From positions 1 to 10,297 of the forward strand of contig JACVQI010000052.1 in assembly GCA_015661095.1 (NCBI GenBank): a stretch of DNA of 10,297 nucleotides, given 5' to 3'. Both the position numbers and the translations under genes were made by a program. The DNA is from Gammaproteobacteria bacterium (GTDB taxonomy: Bacteria > Pseudomonadota > Gammaproteobacteria > Eutrophobiales > Eutrophobiaceae). The notes below the pieces were generated by a model that was not told the DNA's origin, searched no databases, and saw nothing but the letters and a program-made list of their open reading frames with translations. Of the stretch, positions 1-6,362 are shown piece after piece (the stretch's first letter is position 1; each line of letters opens with the position of its first letter).

Positions 1-830
1 GCGGCAATGGTTTCTGGAAGCTCAGCACCGGGCTTTCGAGCCGCAGTTACGACGATGCGGGGCAACCCTTGTTGTTTGGCTCCGTGAACGGCAACAACGC
101 GGCGCTCGGCGCCGCCGCCGACTACAACGGCCAGGGCACATTATCGTTGACCGCGGGCAGCAGCGGCGGTGATTCTTTCATGTATGACCGGGGCACCGCG
201 GCCGCGGCGCCGTTCAACGCGGACGTGGACGCCACCTTCACGGCGAACGATCTCAAAGATTCTGACAACGTCTGCTACGATCCGGACGACAACGACACCT
301 GCGATCCGTTAACCATCAGCGGCATCACGGGTTCCGGCACCGGCACGGCGCAGCAGCGCTTCGGCCGGCTTAACATAGGTAAAGAGGTCAGTTCCACAAT
401 GATAGCCGTGAACGTGCCGCTGACGGCTGAATATTATAATGGCACGAGTTATGTCGTGAACACTGACGACCAATGCACAGGTATCGCCAGCAACGAGTTA
501 ACCTTGTCGAATACCAATCAATCCGCGGAAACGGATGGGGATATCGAGATATGTGAAGCGGGCGGAACGACTACGATGTCGGTAACCAATAATCCATTAG
601 TCTCTGGCGACGGGTTGTTGTCATTTACCGCGCCGGGGGCGTCCTGTGAAGGATTTACAAATATTCTGATCGATTTGTCGCTTTTGAATCTCAATCACCT
701 CAGGTTCGACTGGGAAGATGAAGATGGTTCGAATAACGGGCCGTATGATCAAAACCCGCAAGGCCGGGCTACTTTCGGCATAATTTCCCGGCCGAAAGAA
801 ATCATCTACACTCGCGAACCGTGGAATTAA
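1..830 (+). CDS. mshQ: MshQ-like DUF6701 protein, C-terminal part (5' truncated by window edge)
   Basis: The reading frame is open from the first full codon at position 3, so the gene starts outside the window; 275 residues are visible before the TAA at 828-830. The C-terminal part looks like the DUF6701 domain of MshQ-type proteins: an R-x-G-R-L segment near 358-372, then V-P-L-x-x-E-Y-Y-N-G, a D-x-C-T motif, a late small-residue and cysteine segment, and the ending R-P-K-E-I-I-Y-T-R-E, which resembles the usual I-I-Y-x-R-E tail. Family members are large secreted proteins encoded beside MSHA minor pilin genes; their function is poorly known, but association with the pilus or cell surface is likely. 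Four cysteines in the visible part could form disulfides outside the cytoplasm. GC content falls from about 64% (61-360) to about 48% (421-720), roughly where the conserved domain begins. The family call rests on motif recognition only. Confidence 0.75.
   Translation, partial: GNGFWKLSTGLSSRSYDDAGQPLLFGSVNGNNAALGAAADYNGQGTLSLTAGSSGGDSFMYDRGTAAAAPFNADVDATFTANDLKDSDNVCYDPDDNDTCDPLTISGITGSGTGTAQQRFGRLNIGKEVSSTMIAVNVPLTAEYYNGTSYVVNTDDQCTGIASNELTLSNTNQSAETDGDIEICEAGGTTTMSVTNNPLVSGDGLLSFTAPGASCEGFTNILIDLSLLNLNHLRFDWEDEDGSNNGPYDQNPQGRATFGIISRPKEIIYTREPWN
762..798. repeat. Two overlapping inverted repeats at the 3' end of mshQ
   Basis: GGCCGGG (762-768) pairs with CCCGGCC (787-793), and CTTTCGGC (772-779) pairs perfectly with GCCGAAAG (791-798). 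The right arms overlap at 791-793, so as RNA the two hairpins would exclude each other. No T-run follows, so this is not a plain intrinsic terminator. The centre of the second repeat lies about 155 bp before the start site predicted from the sigma-54 promoter at 914-929, a usual distance for a dyad bound by a sigma-54 activator. It lies in coding sequence, so codon constraint or chance may explain it. Confidence 0.4.
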
Positions 831-840
831 ATATTATAGA

Positions 841-853
841 TATCAATTAGTTA
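841..853 (+). promoter_or_regulatory. Putative IHF binding site
   Basis: TATCAATTAGTTA matches the IHF consensus WATCAANNNNTTR at every defined position and sits in an AT-rich stretch just after the mshQ stop. Relative to the start site predicted from the sigma-54 element at 914-929 it spans about -99 to -87. In sigma-54 promoters IHF commonly bends DNA between an upstream activator site and the promoter. Binding is inferred from consensus alone. Confidence 0.45.
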
Positions 854-913
854 GTATGTAGTCTGAACTAACCCTGCCACAATTGCAGTTTTTCTGCTGA
901 CCCACCCCTGACT

Positions 914-929
914 TGGCATCAGAGTTGCT
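914..929 (+). promoter_or_regulatory. Putative sigma-54 (RpoN) -24/-12 promoter of the msh biogenesis operon
   Basis: TGGCATCAGAGTTGCT fits the consensus TGGCACGNNNNTTGCW, with all key positions present: GG at 915-916 and GC at 927-928, exactly 10 bp apart, in the full TGGCA and TTGCT contexts. Only the C and G at consensus positions 6 and 7 differ. Transcription would start near 940, giving a leader of about 164 nt before mshI. It lies in the only long non-coding gap of the window, upstream of the first gene of the apparent operon and on the same strand. A perfect TTGACA at 984-989 has no good -10 partner, which makes this the strongest promoter candidate in the gap. Confidence 0.55.
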
Positions 930-1103
930 CCATTCGTAAACCAGATAAGAAGGTTTCAATAGCGATAATTTTCAAAATTTCCATTGACAATATATAGTTA
1001 GAGTGAAAAACTTAAGTTCAGTATGAGGAAGAATGGGGGGAATTACGTCTCAAGAAGGAGACATTATTTCAGGTTAGTTTGCAGATAACCAGGTGATAGA
1101 TAA

Positions 1104-2051
1104 ATGCTAGGTCTGGGTAAAAAGAAGTTAGCAAAAGATCTACTGGTTTCGGTTTGTCCGAACCCACAAGGGATTGCCGTGGCCGGCATCCGCCGTGGTA
1201 AGGAAGTGCCCCCATCACTGGAACTCTGTGACTTTCAATCCAGCCAGGAAACAGATCCCGATTTAAAAAAACTGATCAAGACACATAATCTTGATAGCGC
1301 CCTGTGCATCAGCGTAATGGAATTAGGATCTTACAGTCTGCTGCAGGTGGAGGCGCCAGATGTGCAACCGGATGAGTTGCGAGCTGCAATCCGCTGGCGG
1401 GTGAAGGATTTAATAGATTTTCACATTGATGATGCCGTGATTGACGTCTTCGAAGTGCCTGATGACAAGTCGGCCGGCAAGAAGAAAATGTATGTGGTCG
1501 CCGCAAAATCCGCGCAGGTCAAAGAGCGGATTGATAAGCTGGTGGCAGCGGGGTTGCACCTGGAAGTGATCGATATCCCCGAACTGGCATTACGCAACAT
1601 TGCCGCCATGTTGCCGGAAGATGTGAATGGCGTGGCGCTGGTTTATATCGAACAAAATGAAGGTTTGATTACGATTACCAGACAGGAGTCATTGTATCTC
1701 TCCCGCCGCATCCGGTTTGGTTATAACTCCTTGCCGGATACCGCTATCCATGGCAATGACCAGGAGGCGGTGGAGGGTTGGCTGGACAGCATCGTCATTG
1801 AAGTACAGCGATCACTCGATTATTACGAAAGCCACTTTTCCCAACCGCAGGTTACCGGACTGGTGATTACTCCTGGCGCCAAGGAAATTCCCGGCATGGC
1901 CGAGTATCTGTCGGGGCAATTGGGGATCCAGGCAAGAATTCTGGATGTGAATACCCTCATAGATGTCGCTACTGCCATCGACCGGCAAGCACAATCCCAG
2001 TGCCTGCTGGCCATCGGCACGGCGTTACGGCAGGAGTCCAGAGGCTTATGA
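1104..2051 (+). CDS. mshI: MSHA biogenesis protein MshI (PilM-like, actin-fold)
   Basis: MshI-type protein of 315 residues. It would be a cytoplasmic actin-fold protein of the PilM class, bound to the inner membrane through the N-terminus of the PilN-type partner encoded next. Recognisable parts are W-R-V-K-D-L-I-D-F (98-106), I-D-I-P-E-L-A-L-R-N (157-166) and E-V-Q-R-S-L-D-Y-Y-E-S-H-F (233-245), the last typical of the PilM/MshI family. No membrane segment or signal peptide is visible, as expected. The ATG at 1104 is the earliest possible start because a TAA directly precedes it in frame; AGGTGA at 1091-1096 gives a good ribosome binding site with a 7-nt spacer. It is the first gene of the apparent operon, 273 bp after mshQ, and its stop overlaps the next start (ATGA). 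In classical MSHA loci mshI follows mshH (csrD); here it follows mshQ. Confidence 0.9.
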   Translation: MLGLGKKKLAKDLLVSVCPNPQGIAVAGIRRGKEVPPSLELCDFQSSQETDPDLKKLIKTHNLDSALCISVMELGSYSLLQVEAPDVQPDELRAAIRWRVKDLIDFHIDDAVIDVFEVPDDKSAGKKKMYVVAAKSAQVKERIDKLVAAGLHLEVIDIPELALRNIAAMLPEDVNGVALVYIEQNEGLITITRQESLYLSRRIRFGYNSLPDTAIHGNDQEAVEGWLDSIVIEVQRSLDYYESHFSQPQVTGLVITPGAKEIPGMAEYLSGQLGIQARILDVNTLIDVATAIDRQAQSQCLLAIGTALRQESRGL

Positions 2052-2665
2052 AACAGCAGGTAAATCTGTATCAACCCCTCTTTCGCAAGCAGAAAAAAGT
2101 CTTTTCTGCTTTAGCTATGCTGCAGGTGAGTTTGATAGCCTTGTTCTTTTTCATCCTGACGGCTGGGTATTCGCTAATGCAACTATACAGGCTGGAAGAC
2201 CAGGAAGCAGTAGCGACAAAAAATCTGGACAAACTTCAGACGCAGATCGAATCCATCCAGGCCCAGTCCACGAATGCAGTGACGGAAAAATTACTCGAGG
2301 AGGAGATAAGCCGCGTGTCCCGGGAAGTGGAAGAGAAGCAGCAGATAGCAGATCTGCTGAGGCAGGGGGCCTTTACCAATACCGAAGGATTCACCAGGCA
2401 TTTTGAGGCAATCGCGAGACAACATGTGGATGGCACCTGGTTGACGGATATCGGGATTGCAAACGGCGGTTCCACGATGAGCCTGGACGGCATTACTTAT
2501 TCAGCCGAACTGGTACCGATGTATCTGGAAAGACTTTTAAAGGAAGCGGTATTTGCCGGTACGGCATTTAATGTTTTAGGCATGGAACGGTCCGATAAGA
2601 AAGCCGAGGAGATAATATTTCAGGTCGGGACTCATGTTGAGGGTAAGCCGGATGAAAGCTCTTAA
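2048..2665 (+). CDS. PilN-type pilus assembly protein (MshI2-like)
   Basis: Inner-membrane protein of 205 residues, matching the PilN class in layout: a short cytoplasmic N-terminus with Q-Q-V-N-L-Y-Q-P-L-F (the V-N-L-Y type motif that contacts the PilM/MshI pocket), one hydrophobic segment at about 22-44, a charged coiled-coil stretch at about 48-105, then a periplasmic ferredoxin-like region with T-W-L-T-D-I and a hydrophobic core. The ATG at 2048 is preferred over the frame's earlier codons because the protein then begins exactly with the PilN motif, and it overlaps the mshI stop by 4 nt, indicating translational coupling. AGGAG lies at 2032-2036, somewhat far from the start. It would bridge MshI in the cytoplasm to MshJ in the periplasm. 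Names vary in this family (mshI2, mshI1, pilN), so no symbol is given. Confidence 0.82.
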   Translation: MKQQVNLYQPLFRKQKKVFSALAMLQVSLIALFFFILTAGYSLMQLYRLEDQEAVATKNLDKLQTQIESIQAQSTNAVTEKLLEEEISRVSREVEEKQQIADLLRQGAFTNTEGFTRHFEAIARQHVDGTWLTDIGIANGGSTMSLDGITYSAELVPMYLERLLKEAVFAGTAFNVLGMERSDKKAEEIIFQVGTHVEGKPDESS

Positions 2666-3356
2666 ATCCCTGCAGTCTAAAATCGATAACCTGAATTTGC
2701 GGGAACGCGCCATGATCCTGGGCGGGGTTTTACTCGTGATGTACTTTGCCCTCGATATGTTCGCCCTGCAACCAGTACAGGTGAGCCAAAAACAGGTCCA
2801 GAATAACCTGTTACAAAAGAATGCCGAGCTGACTCTCTTAAACTTGCAATTGCAGCAAATGGCTACGATTAGCAGGGACAGCCCGCAAGAACGGGACAGA
2901 CAGGAGATACTGCGTCTCAGACAAGAACTTGCCACACTGGATCAGTCTCTCAATCAGGCCACGGCTAATCTGGTGTCGCCTCAGCAGATGGCGAAATTAT
3001 TACAAATGGTCCTGGGTCAAACGAATGGCTTGCGCCTGAAGAAAGTGACGAGTTTGGGATCGACCTCCCTGCTCTTAAGCGGGCAAACGAATCAGGATAA
3101 TAAATCTGCAAAGGCGGCCACAGAAACTGGCCCTGATGCCGAGGAAACAATAGCAAGTACCGCCTACAAACATGGCCTGAAAATCGAGTTCGAGGGAGAT
3201 TTCTTCACCACGCTGGATTATATGCGGAAGCTGGAGGCTCTGGAGTGGAATTTCTTCTGGGATGAGATCACCTTCAAAGTTACTGAATATCCGACAGCAA
3301 GCGGAAGCCTGTCCTTATTTACCATCAGCCTGGATAAAAACTGGATCGGTGTATGA
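2652..3356 (+). CDS. mshJ: MSHA biogenesis protein MshJ (PilO/GspM-like)
   Basis: Bitopic inner-membrane protein of 234 residues and a partner of the PilN-type protein in the alignment complex. It shows a short basic N-terminus, one membrane helix at about 20-38, a heptad-rich coiled coil at about 45-105, the segment L-V-S-P-Q-Q-M-A-K-L-L-Q (108-119) typical of MshJ, and a C-terminal ferredoxin-like part containing F-E-G-D-F-F-T-T-L-D-Y-M-R-K-L-E-A-L. Two in-frame ATGs are possible: 2634 and 2652. I prefer 2652, which has GAGGG at 2639-2643 with an 8-nt spacer and starts directly at the conserved N-terminal layout. It overlaps the previous gene by 14 nt, or 32 nt from the earlier ATG. A lysine-rich, low-complexity stretch near residues 140-175 links the two halves of the periplasmic domain. 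Confidence 0.88.
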   Translation: MKALKSLQSKIDNLNLRERAMILGGVLLVMYFALDMFALQPVQVSQKQVQNNLLQKNAELTLLNLQLQQMATISRDSPQERDRQEILRLRQELATLDQSLNQATANLVSPQQMAKLLQMVLGQTNGLRLKKVTSLGSTSLLLSGQTNQDNKSAKAATETGPDAEETIASTAYKHGLKIEFEGDFFTTLDYMRKLEALEWNFFWDEITFKVTEYPTASGSLSLFTISLDKNWIGV

Positions 3357-3357
3357 A

Positions 3358-3729
3358 ATGATATATGCATTTCAAAGATCAGTTCTGATAGTCATCAGTA
3401 TCATGACGCTGGCTTATGCGCATGCAGAAGCGCTGCCGGATCCGACCCGACCGGCTAACTATTCCACCCGACCGGTCAGCACGGAGGTATTACCAGCGCA
3501 ATTGAACGATTGGGATGTGCGAGCCATCCGATCCTCAGCCAGCGGCAGGAATGCCGTGGTCAACGGCAGGGTGGTCAAGGTGGGTGATACCATCAATACG
3601 GCCGTCATCCTCGATATTACACCGGATACAGTCGTGCTTGATTTTGATCGCAAACAACTGGTGCTCAGATTAATGCCGAAAGCTATCAAAACAAGGACTG
3701 CAGAGCCCCTGGATCGGTCCGAGAATTGA
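3358..3729 (+). CDS. mshK: MSHA biogenesis protein MshK (PilP/GspC-like periplasmic protein)
   Basis: Small exported protein of 123 residues. It has a hydrophobic signal or anchor at about 6-20 with a plausible signal peptidase I site after A-Y-A-H-A (residue 23), then L-P-D-P-T-R-P, the D-P-T-R-P hallmark of MshK. The C-terminal part reads like a GspC/PilP homology region: A-V-V-N-G-R-V-V-K-V-G-D-T-I, I-T-P-D-T-V-V-L-D-F and L-V-L-R-L-M. Proteins of this class link the inner-membrane complex to the secretin, here MshL, encoded immediately downstream. The ATG at 3358 lies 1 nt after the mshJ stop. It has no strong ribosome binding site, which suggests coupling to mshJ; an in-frame GTG at 3349 is an alternative that would add three residues. 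The frame is open further upstream, inside mshJ, but the signal peptide supports the short form. Confidence 0.82.
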   Translation: MIYAFQRSVLIVISIMTLAYAHAEALPDPTRPANYSTRPVSTEVLPAQLNDWDVRAIRSSASGRNAVVNGRVVKVGDTINTAVILDITPDTVVLDFDRKQLVLRLMPKAIKTRTAEPLDRSEN

Positions 3730-5432
3730 TGATTAAGATGACTTTTAATTATATAAAATACGGATTATTAATCGTGTTCCTGACTCTGGGAGGCTGCGAA
3801 TTGCAGCCGAACAAGGATGACGTGATTGACGATATGGAGGAGGTCGTGGACGAAGCCATCCAGTCCAACCAGACGTCCGCTGCCCTGCCCAGTGCGGTTA
3901 CAGACGCCCTGCTGCCAGCTATCGATTTGAGCACCACCAAGGTCCCGGATATGGACGGCGATGAAAAGTACGATATCTCCGTTTCCGATGTGCCGGCAGA
4001 TCAATTTTTCTTGAGTCTGGTGGACGGGACGTCGTTCAACATCGTGATACATCCGGAAGTGGAGGGTAGCATTACGGTGAATCTGAAGGATGTCACCATC
4101 CCACAGGTTCTGGAAGCTGTCCGCGATGTCTATGGTTATGAATTTATCAGAACAGAATACGGATTTCAGGTTTTGCCAGGGCGCATGCAGGCGAAAATTT
4201 TCCAGATTAATTATCTGAATGTCCAGCGTGTTGGCAGTTCATCGACTATGGTCAGTTCAGGCGCTTTAACAAACAGCAACAGTAGCGATGGTGATGGGAG
4301 AGACAATAATTCAAACCAGGATTCCTCCAATTCTACTTTTGGCACCAGGATACAGACAAATCAACCGGAATCCATGTTCTGGACAGAGTTACAAACATCG
4401 ATAGAGGCGATCGTCGGCGGTGGCGAAGGAAGAAATGTCGTGGTAAATCCGCAATCCGGTGTGGTGGTCGTGCGCGCCTTGCCAACTGAGTTAAGGGAAG
4501 TGGAGACATTCCTGCGGGCGACGCAATTGATCGTGCAACGGCAGGTAATCCTGGAAGCAAAGATTATCGAAGTCCAGTTAAATAGCTCGCATCAATCGGG
4601 AATCAACTGGTCCACCATGCTGGAACCGGGAGATAATCGCGTGACAGCCTCCCAGCTTGGCGGTGGCAGTGTGCTGTATAATGAAACTGGTGTCAGTGAT
4701 ATCGCCGGTCAAACATTTACACTGAATCCCGGCGAATTTCCCTATGTGGAATCCCTGAGTTCTGCCTTCGGTGGGGTTTTTTCCCTGGCCCTGGATCTGG
4801 GAGATTTTACCTCATTCATCGAACTGCTGAAGACGCAGGGCACGGTGCAGATATTATCCAGCCCCAGGGTATCGACTTTAAATAACCAGAAGGCGGTCAT
4901 CAAGGTCGGTCAGGATGAGTTCTTCGTCACAGATATTTCGACGAATAATGTGACGAACGCAGCTACCACCACCAGCACTCCAGACATTACCCTGACACCG
5001 TTCTTTTCCGGTATCGCCCTGGATGTCACGCCACAGATTAGTGAGAATGGCGTAGTGACATTACATGTCCATCCCTCCATCAGCAAGGTTGAAGATAAGC
5101 AAAAAACGCTCACCATAGGCGACAAACAGCAAACACTACCGCTGGCATTAAGCACCGTCAGGGAAACCGACAGTGTGGTCCGGGCCCGTAGTGGCCAGGT
5201 GATCGTTATTGGCGGACTGATGCAGAATGCCGTGGATGATGATGCGGCCTCGCCAGGGGATATTGATAAGGCTCCGGTGGTAGGCAGATTTTTTAAACAT
5301 ACCAATAAAAGGACCATCAAAAGCGAACTGGTTATCTTATTGAAACCGGTTGTGGTTGAAAGCGATGAGCAATGGAAAGAAAATCTGCAGAAATCAGCGG
5401 ATTCTCTGAAGAATCTTAGACAGCAGCTTTAA
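3729..5432 (+). CDS. mshL: MSHA pilus secretin MshL (lipoprotein, PilQ/GspD family)
   Basis: Outer-membrane secretin of 567 residues, the channel through which the pilus leaves the cell. It begins with a lipoprotein signal: a hydrophobic core at about 9-20 and lipobox L-G-G-C with Cys23, followed by an acidic linker. An N0/STN-type domain follows at about 81-140, then an N1-like region (I-F-Q-I-N-Y-L-N-V-Q), a Ser/Asn/Asp-rich linker at about 168-218, a short secretin subdomain (V-V-V-N-P-Q-S-G-V-V-V-V-R-A) and the secretin barrel from about 271. Conserved barrel motifs are I-L-E-A-K-I-I-E-V-Q, I-L-S-S-P-R-V-S-T-L-N-N-Q and, near 497-542, G-Q-V-I-V-I-G-G-L-M followed by A-P-V-V-G-R-F-F and E-L-V-I-L-L-K-P. 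No AMIN domain is visible. The ATG at 3729 overlaps the mshK stop by 1 nt; the TTG at 3726 and ATG at 3738 are alternatives giving the same lipobox. Confidence 0.93.
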   Translation: MIKMTFNYIKYGLLIVFLTLGGCELQPNKDDVIDDMEEVVDEAIQSNQTSAALPSAVTDALLPAIDLSTTKVPDMDGDEKYDISVSDVPADQFFLSLVDGTSFNIVIHPEVEGSITVNLKDVTIPQVLEAVRDVYGYEFIRTEYGFQVLPGRMQAKIFQINYLNVQRVGSSSTMVSSGALTNSNSSDGDGRDNNSNQDSSNSTFGTRIQTNQPESMFWTELQTSIEAIVGGGEGRNVVVNPQSGVVVVRALPTELREVETFLRATQLIVQRQVILEAKIIEVQLNSSHQSGINWSTMLEPGDNRVTASQLGGGSVLYNETGVSDIAGQTFTLNPGEFPYVESLSSAFGGVFSLALDLGDFTSFIELLKTQGTVQILSSPRVSTLNNQKAVIKVGQDEFFVTDISTNNVTNAATTTSTPDITLTPFFSGIALDVTPQISENGVVTLHVHPSISKVEDKQKTLTIGDKQQTLPLALSTVRETDSVVRARSGQVIVIGGLMQNAVDDDAASPGDIDKAPVVGRFFKHTNKRTIKSELVILLKPVVVESDEQWKENLQKSADSLKNLRQQL

Positions 5433-5451
5433 CCGATAACAGGCAAAAAAC

Positions 5452-6312
5452 ATGTACTTGAAATATTTTGGTTTAAGAGAATTACCGTTCACCATAACAC
5501 CGGATACGGGATTCTTCATGAATCGCGCCGGCTATCAGGATGCCCTGAACGTATTGTTGATTGCCTTGCGCAGCGGCGAAGGCTTTGTCAAAGTCACGGG
5601 TGAGGTCGGCGTCGGTAAGACACTGCTTTGCCGCAAGCTGATAAAATCACTGGATATGAATTACGTTACGGCCTATATCTACAATCCTTATCTGCAACCT
5701 GAAACACTGTTATACGCGATCGCTGACGAAATTAATGTTGTATACGAACCTGATATAAACCGTCATGTGCTGGAAAAAAACATCACTGCCGCATTACAGG
5801 ATATTCATGCCAACAACAAGCAGATGATTCTGTGTCTGGATGAAGCCCAGGCGATGCCGATTAAAACCCTGGAAGTGATCAGATTATTGACCAATATCGA
5901 GACGGAAAAGAAAAAACTGATCCAGGTAGTGTTATTCGGTCAGCCGGAACTGGACGCAGTCCTGGAACATCCCTCCATCAGACAGTTAAAACAGCGCATT
6001 ACCTATTCCTATAAGCTTCTGCCTTTGAACAGGGCGGCTCTGGGCAAGTATGTCCAGCATCGCCTGGTCGTGGCCGGCGGTGCTGGTAACAATCTGTTCT
6101 CGCATACCGTCCTGAACCAGCTGCATAAGGCCAGTGGCGGAGTACCGCGTCTGGTTAATATCCTGTGTCACAAGTCTCTGCTGGCCACTTATGGCGATGG
6201 CAGTCGCAGCGTCAAATCCAGACATATGCAGGCGGCGATCAAGGATACGATGGAGGCGCAAACCGTGAAAAGCCGGGGCTGGTTCGACTGGCTGCCGCTT
6301 TTTTCACGTTAA
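5452..6312 (+). CDS. mshM: MSHA biogenesis ATPase MshM (ExeA/GspA-type AAA+)
   Basis: AAA+ ATPase of 286 residues, close to the usual MshM length. It opens with Y-L-K-Y-F-G-L-R-E-L-P-F (2-13), the standard start of ExeA/GspA-like ATPases. Next come Walker A G-E-V-G-V-G-K-T (50-57), Walker B I-L-C-L-D-E-A-Q (126-133), a sensor-like L-F-G-Q-P-E-L-D (161-168), and the C-terminal lid motif G-V-P-R-L-V-N-I-L-C. ExeA-type proteins use ATP to help assemble a secretin in the envelope, and ExeA itself carries a peptidoglycan-binding domain. That domain is absent here, and the protein ends soon after the AAA+ lid. MshN, encoded next, may supply the wall contact through its AMIN domain (inference). The start at 5452 follows mshL by 19 nt, with AGG at 5441-5443. 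Confidence 0.92.
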   Translation: MYLKYFGLRELPFTITPDTGFFMNRAGYQDALNVLLIALRSGEGFVKVTGEVGVGKTLLCRKLIKSLDMNYVTAYIYNPYLQPETLLYAIADEINVVYEPDINRHVLEKNITAALQDIHANNKQMILCLDEAQAMPIKTLEVIRLLTNIETEKKKLIQVVLFGQPELDAVLEHPSIRQLKQRITYSYKLLPLNRAALGKYVQHRLVVAGGAGNNLFSHTVLNQLHKASGGVPRLVNILCHKSLLATYGDGSRSVKSRHMQAAIKDTMEAQTVKSRGWFDWLPLFSR

Positions 6313-6361
6313 ATTTTTAAAGTACATGTCACTAATTCTGAAAAATAACCTTAACTCGTGA
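6304..6361 (+). other. mshM-mshN junction: stem-like repeat and 11-codon ORF before mshN
   Basis: This is the largest gap inside the operon (50 nt, 6313-6362). TCACGTTAA (6304-6312) can pair with TTAA-CT-CGTGA (6351-6361): 9 bp with a 2-nt bulge and a 38-nt loop, ending just before the mshN ATG at 6363. An 11-codon ORF from ATG 6326 stops at TGA 6359-6361, one base before that ATG. No purine-rich ribosome binding site precedes mshN. Together these could tune mshN translation, but each element is weak alone. Confidence 0.25.
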
Positions 6362-6362
6362 T

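Noticed and set aside
850..890. Intrinsic terminator after mshQ
   Set aside because: GTTAGT (850-855)/ACTAAC (867-872) forms only an AT-rich 6-bp stem without a T-run, and the T5 at about 890 is the loop of a 4-bp GCAG/CTGC pair. No convincing terminator.
984..1012. Sigma-70 promoter with perfect TTGACA at 984-989
   Set aside because: At 16-18 bp spacing the -10 position reads aaaaac, aaaact or aaactt, all poor matches to TATAAT. It could work with an activator, but it is weaker than the sigma-54 candidate.
940..1103. c-di-GMP (GEMM) riboswitch in the mshI leader
   Set aside because: Considered because MSHA pili respond to c-di-GMP, but the conserved GEMM core sequences are not seen. The only clear structure is a short GTCTC/GAGAC hairpin.
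2000..2047. Upstream start for the PilN-type gene inside mshI
   Set aside because: The frame is open upstream, but the ATG at 2048 gives the conserved V-N-L-Y N-terminus and the common ATGA overlap; the extra 16 residues look unrelated to the family.
1963..2406. 147-residue forward frame across the mshI-mshI2 boundary
   Set aside because: It overlaps two recognised genes in another frame and its sequence has no coherent hydrophobic or family pattern.
3262..3357. Longer MshK starting inside mshJ
   Set aside because: The extension puts 32 polar residues before a clear signal peptide and a 95-nt overlap with mshJ; the ATG at 3358 fits family length and export.
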